Source of the DNA: Tamarix chinensis
Lineage: Eukaryota > Streptophyta > Magnoliopsida > Caryophyllales > Tamaricaceae
Length of the DNA: 64,000 nucleotides
Direction of reading: 5' to 3'
NCBI GenBank assembly: GCA_030549775.1
Contig: CM060174.1
Span: forward strand, 29,206,117-29,270,116
The notes under the pieces are model-generated. The model was not told where the DNA came from and searched no databases. It saw only the letters and a program-made list of their open reading frames with translations. Positions 37,701 to 43,700 of this stretch are shown here, piece by piece. Each line of letters opens with the position of its first letter. Position 1 is the stretch's first letter. A program made the position numbers and the translations under genes.

Positions 37701-40700
37701 GTTCCATGTGAGTCTTCTAAAGCCTTATCATAGGGACAAAGATGATCCAAATAGGGGTGAATCTTCTTGAACTCCACCTGCAAATGTAGTGTCCTACGAA
37801 AAGGAGGTTGCAAAGGTGATGATCGATAGAGAGAAGTCGACAAGAGGAGTTCCTAAGCACATCGAGTACCTCGTGTGTTGGAAGGGCTTACTAGATAGTG
37901 AGATGAGCTGGGAACGCGAGGACTTGTGGTAGTTCCGTGACTAGATCAAGGTTTTCAAGACCACCAACAAGGACTTGATAAGGACGTCAAGGGCTTAGGT
38001 GGGGGAGGATGTTACGGCCTACTCATTTTTTTCACATTTTTTTTCTGGAAGGTTCTAAAATATTCTAGAGTTGTGTAGACTCTAGTAGAATTATGTAGAA
38101 ATATATGGATCCTTATGTAAATATGTAAAGACCTCCTAGAATGGTGTGGAACTCTCTAGAATCTCAAAGGCTAGAAGGATCATGAAAGGATCTAGAAGAG
38201 TTTCATAAAATATCTTGTAATCTAGAAGGGGCTCTAGAAATATCTAAAGGTTGTGGAAGATATAGAACCTTCCACCAAAGGCTAAAAAGGGGAGGGGGAC
38301 CTCAACTATAAATAGAGGATCACTCCATTTGCTTCTACCATCTCCCAAGTTGTAAGTTCTCTCCTCTCTCATTAATAAAGTGCTCTCTTCTTACACACAA
38401 ACACTTTCTCACTCTCTTCAAGTCTTCTAAAGTATCTCCAAGTGTTTTTACTCATTCTTAAAGGCTTGGTAATAGCCTTTGTGTGGGAAAGGCTGACTTA
38501 GTGAGCACTTAAAGAGTCATGCTTCTAAGTGCCACATAGGAAAAGACTATGAAAAATAAGTTGCCATACATATCTGCCCACAGTTGCTCTGTTCCAATAA
38601 TACAAGTCTAGAATGCCAAGGCCACCCTTCATTTTTGGCTTACACACTTTCCTCCAAGAGATCAATGCTTTTGGCTTATGATATAACGTGTTGCATATGC
38701 GATCAACTTGCTTCACTACTGTCTTGGGTAATGAGAATATTTGAGCCCATAAGCATTGAATACCTCTCAAAACAGCTTTGCTCAACTGCAACCTGCCAGC
38801 ATAACTCAGAAATCTAGCAAACCAACACTTAATTTTTGCTAACAATCAATCAAGCAAAGGCTGGTAATGTTTTACATTCTGCCAAGAAGTACTGAATTGC
38901 ACCCCCAGATATGGGGAAAATTCCTAAGTCACAACCCAAAATGGAATGGATATATTGCTGCTATGATGGATTGGCTCGTAACCCAGAACAATCACCAACT
39001 TCCTGAATTTTGTCATGAATTAACCTTGCAGATTCAGTATCATCTTTCCAGAAAGTAATAAGTCATCAGCAAAACAAATATCGATGATATTTGCAACCTG
39101 GATGCCCAAGAAACTCATTGTCTTTCCATAATGTTTGCAAGCTGCAGTGAAAATATTCCATTCCTGGGACAAAAAGGTAGGGGGAGAGAGGATCCCTTGC
39201 CTTAGCCCTCTCTTACTAGAGAATGGTGCAGTTAAACCTCTATTTACCTTCAATGAAATGCGGACTGAAGTGATGCAGGACATAATGAGATGCACAAAAT
39301 GACTTGGGAATCCAAACTCCAGTAAGATCTTTTCAATAAAAATCCACTTTATGCTGTCATACGCCTTCTGTATATATATTTGCACCATCATTCGAGGGCT
39401 ATAATTTCTCCAGTTGTGCTTCTCAAGTTCATAAGCCATAAGAACATTACCATTCAGCATTCTACCTTTAATAAAAACAGTCTGAGAAGCAACTACCACT
39501 TCATGACTCACAGGTTGCAATCTGTCTGCAAAAACCTTTGAAAATATTTTATAAAAAATATTGCAGCAAGCAAATGGGCGAAATTCCTTTCCTTGCTAGC
39601 ATTTGACACCTTAGGGATTAAGGTGATGGCAGTATTGTTGATCTGTTTTAGAAGTCTGCCAGTATACCAGAACTCCTTAACAGCCTTAACTATATCTTGC
39701 CCAATGATAGACCAAGAATGCTTAAAGAAGTATTGATTTTACCCATCTGGTCCTGGACTTTTGATATTCCCCATTGAGAAGAGAGCTTGTTTGACCTCTT
39801 CACTCGAAATTGGCCTGAGCAGATGTAATCTACTATCTTGAGACAGAATTCTGGTTCTGTAGATATCTACACCAATGTGTTGGAGTGTAGCATTTGATGA
39901 TCCAAGTAGTTTTTTAATAGAAGTTCACAAATTATCCCTTAATGTCCTCCTCTTGTAAACAGGTGCCATCATAAGCAGTTAACTGTTGGACTCTATTGAA
40001 GGTGTCTGCCTTTAACATTTGCAAAGAAATATCAAGTGTTATTATCACCCATCTTGATTAAGTCTATATGTGCTTTCTGTTGAAAGAAACTCTCCTCTTC
40101 ATGTGCTCTTCAATTTCAGTCAAGGCTAGCTTCTCTTTCCTTACTAACATGCTCACTGTTAAGGGGACCAGCTTGCAGTGGAGCTTTGATTTCCAGCCAT
40201 CTTTCACGGGTCTCCTCTCTTTTCTGTTTAACATGGGCACATTTTGTGGGATTATAATCCTTCAAAATTGTCTTCAAATAAGATTGTCTTTGAACAACCT
40301 TGTAACTGACGTCTCTTTTGCCCTAAGCTACCAAGCTTTCGTGACCAAATCCAGGAAATCAATCCTTAGAGTCTCAGAAGTTATAAAAGTAGGATGGATG
40401 AGAACCTGGTTTGGAACGTTTATCCCAGGTTACTGTACCAGCTGCATGGTCAGATATGCAACCTGACAAAAAATGGACCTGCATATTTGTATACAAATGA
40501 AGCCAATCACAATTTAAAAAACTTCTAACTTGTACCATAACCGAGTCTCTGGGCTTTGGTTATTTGTCCACGTGTAAAGATCTCCAGTAAAATGTAAATC
40601 TCCTATGCCATATGCTTGGAGGCACTGTATAAAATCCTCCACATCTTGGACATCTATCTCCCTCCCAACCGTTTCATGAGCATGCAGCACTACAATAAAA

Positions 40701-43700
40701 TCATGAAGTACTATCCAAGGCCTTTGTTGAGGATTAACAGTCTGTAACCACTGCCATAGACTATGTCTCTGCTGCCCAGTGTTGACAGCATACACCATGG
40801 TCATTAAGAAGCACATATTACCATTTTTCTGATCCAGACTTACATGAATCCCTTGTTCACTTTTAGATAATACTTGAATATCATACTTAGAATCATCCAA
40901 TAACAGCCATGTTCTCGCATTTCCTTAATGTTCATAGTTACATATAATTTTCCTGTTCAGTCTCAATCTATCAAACACTTGTTTGTATTTGTCAATCATT
41001 ACTCTTGTCTAGAGTAAACCAAGAAATACCTAGATTCTGCTTCTTAGCAAAACAATGCACCTCATTTTGTTTGAGGACTTTATTAAGTTCTCATACGTTC
41101 CAAACAGCTATATTCATATAGAATCAGGAGGTCTTCCTCCTCCCTGATCCAATTTGCTGGGAATCATGTCCAGTCATAGAAGTCAAATTCAGAGGCAGCA
41201 CATCCATGATGGCTGGAACAATCACTCACTCTGCTGTTACATCTCATATCCACATCTGTTTGCAGTGCAGGGCTAAAAACTACAGTTAAGGAAAACTTCA
41301 CCTCAGGCATTGAGATAGGCTTCGTGATCCATACTTGCTTCTGATGTGAGGCACTTTGATGCTTCGAGCATTGTCTCGAATCATGCCCCATGGTGTCGCA
41401 CACAACAAGGTGGTCTCCATTCATATGTAACACATTGCTTAAGCGTCTCCTCATGAGGCAGTAAGCACTCCACTGTTGGAGAGCACGCTACTAATGTTGA
41501 CTTAAATAGGAAGTCTCGGGTAGGAGATTCTCCCTTTGGAAGTAGTGATAGCATCCACACAAATAGGATGGCCATTTAAGCTACCAAGTTTCCTTAAGGA
41601 ATCTTGTGGCCAAAGGTGAAGGGGTAGCCTTGGGAAAAGGATCCAAAGAGGCAAAATGTGCCAATCAGATTTATCGAAGCAAAATTCAGGGTACCATTTG
41701 TGCTGTAAAAATGGTCTAGCACCAAACGTCCAATATGGCTTCTCTAGCACACTATTCAAATCATTTTAATTTGAGAAACAGAAAACAAAATAACCTCGTT
41801 CTCTGGCTTTTTGGCGAGAAATTTCCATTGGAAATGAACACACATCTGCATCTCTGCATAAGTAGGTAGAGGACTGGGTACATAGCCAATGAGAGTATTT
41901 ATCCAACACACAACTTCCTTGTCAATTTCAGACTGTAGAATCTGAGCCTTTGCTTTCCCCTCAACAATGATCAGTGCCACATACTTGCAATTCAAACCCT
42001 GTTGAAGTCAGAGATTGTAGGTGAGCATCTCCTTCCAACTAGGTTTACGTTTTGGCATTGCAGAGCTCTCTCAAACCACATCAGGTTGAGGGATTTCAAT
42101 ACTCGAAGGGCTAGGGATCGGCAAACCAAGCACCGAAATGGTTTGAACATCAATTTTTACTAGTATAGGTCTCAATCTGTTTCGAACCATGACCTGTCAG
42201 GTTTCCTCAATCCACTAATCTATACTGATTTCTTATGCGATTCATATCATCCGAGAGTTAGGAGTTGTAGATTGCATTGGCTTACAGCTATAACAAACAC
42301 CCTGGAAATGGACACAGAGATGGCCATTCCCTTAGTATTCTTATGTACAGCATTCTAGACTTGGTTCCCTTCTTCAAGAGGATAAAACTGATTGTCACCC
42401 ATGATCATTCTTCAACACGCCATTTGACCCTCTCCCACGTCATCGGTTTTTGTTACTTCACTGCTTGTCATTTGGTTTTTGTAGATTTTTGTTTTTACTT
42501 TTGAGAGAAGAGATCATTGTTTTTTTTTTCTTTGCCTTTTATGAAGGCAATTGTAGAGTATGTGTATTGTACATTGAGGATTGAGAGAAAAAGTAGGAGA
42601 CTGTTTCTGATTTCATGAGTTTCACATTTAATGCTTTGAGGTTTTATGAACTTGAAGAATGAGAGTGAAAAAAAGCCAGAAATGGAGAAAGAGGGAGAAG
42701 TGAACTGAGAAGAAACTGAGAAATGGGACGTGAAAGGAAGATTGCTTTTGGAAGCAAAATCTTGAAGAAAAAGGATTACAATTGTGCACAGAGCAAAGTA
42801 GCCCAACTAGATATACGTATGCTAAGGATGGAAGCTACAAGTGTATGCTTTTGCCTTTTACCAAGAACTTTATCTTTTCGAGATAAAGAGTAAAAATTAC
42901 ATTTGAAATTTGAGAAAATAAATTAACTAAACAGTTACATGTCATCTCTACTGCCAACAAAGAATTTTTCATATTTTTTATTAACATAATGAGTCTTTGA
43001 ATATTAATTTAGAGGAATTTTAATGTCAAATTATACTATTATGTTATCATATATGAATGTGCAAGGGACTTTGGATATTGAACACATTATTATAATGTGA
43101 TAAACCATATTCCCTCTGTATTCAAAAGACTATCAGTGTGGATTTCAATGATAAAGTTTGACCGTTAATATCTTTTAATATATATTAATAAAAATGCGAA
43201 AGAATAATATTATAAAATTAATTTTTAATACAGATATAATAGTTATATTTTTATATCATAATATATTATATTTTGATTGGAATTAATGGTGAAATTGTAT
43301 CCTTAAAATACGCAATGACAATCTTTTGAATATAGAGGGAGTATTTTACACCAATTTGAATAGGTTCTGTTTATATTTAGCAAACATGTTGAGCCATTGA
43401 TTCAATTAGTTTGAACCACCGGTCCGACCATTGAGCATGTGAGCCTATAGTATGACCAATTCTATGACTTGTCATCCTATTAAAACTATGGTACTACATT
43501 TTTTTTTTATTAAAAATATATCAATCTAGAGCTACAAATAGAAAAAATTCTCATAAATACTATAATATATTTTTTTTTCTATTTATGATAATCTTAATGG
43601 AAGATATTTTAATTTACAATTTTGTTTAAAAAAAAAATGCTAATTCCATGCTGACGTCACCATACCGTGCTCGACTGTGCAATACAGTGGCATGATATAA

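Larger units (their letters stand above)
32918..38549 (+). mobile_element. chromovirus (Ty3/gypsy) inserted in the LINE, sense to the host gene
   Basis: 5' LTR 32918-33478, primer site 33481-33492, gag, protease, RT, RNase H, integrase with chromodomain, purine tract (37998-38009, GGTGGGGGAGGA) and 3' LTR from 38010. It splits the LINE's ORF2 between RT thumb and zinc-binding domain. The 3' LTR lacks its last 25-30 bases, and no target duplication is visible, so a small deletion occurred at the right end. LTR identity is about 91 percent by hand, much older than the CRM-like copy. Pol carries many in-frame stops. Confidence 0.9.

Noticed and set aside
38010..38560. Search for a perfect target duplication of the chromovirus
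   Set aside because: The left flank CCTAA is not found after the right LTR, which is itself truncated, so no duplication is claimed.
40068..40466. 132-codon + strand frame within the LINE
   Set aside because: It is antisense to LINE ORF2 between endonuclease and RT and has no motif.
42495..42806. 103-codon minus-strand frame upstream of the LINE ORF1
   Set aside because: Low-complexity sequence rich in Ser and Phe with no recognised domain; not supported as a gene or as LINE ORF1.
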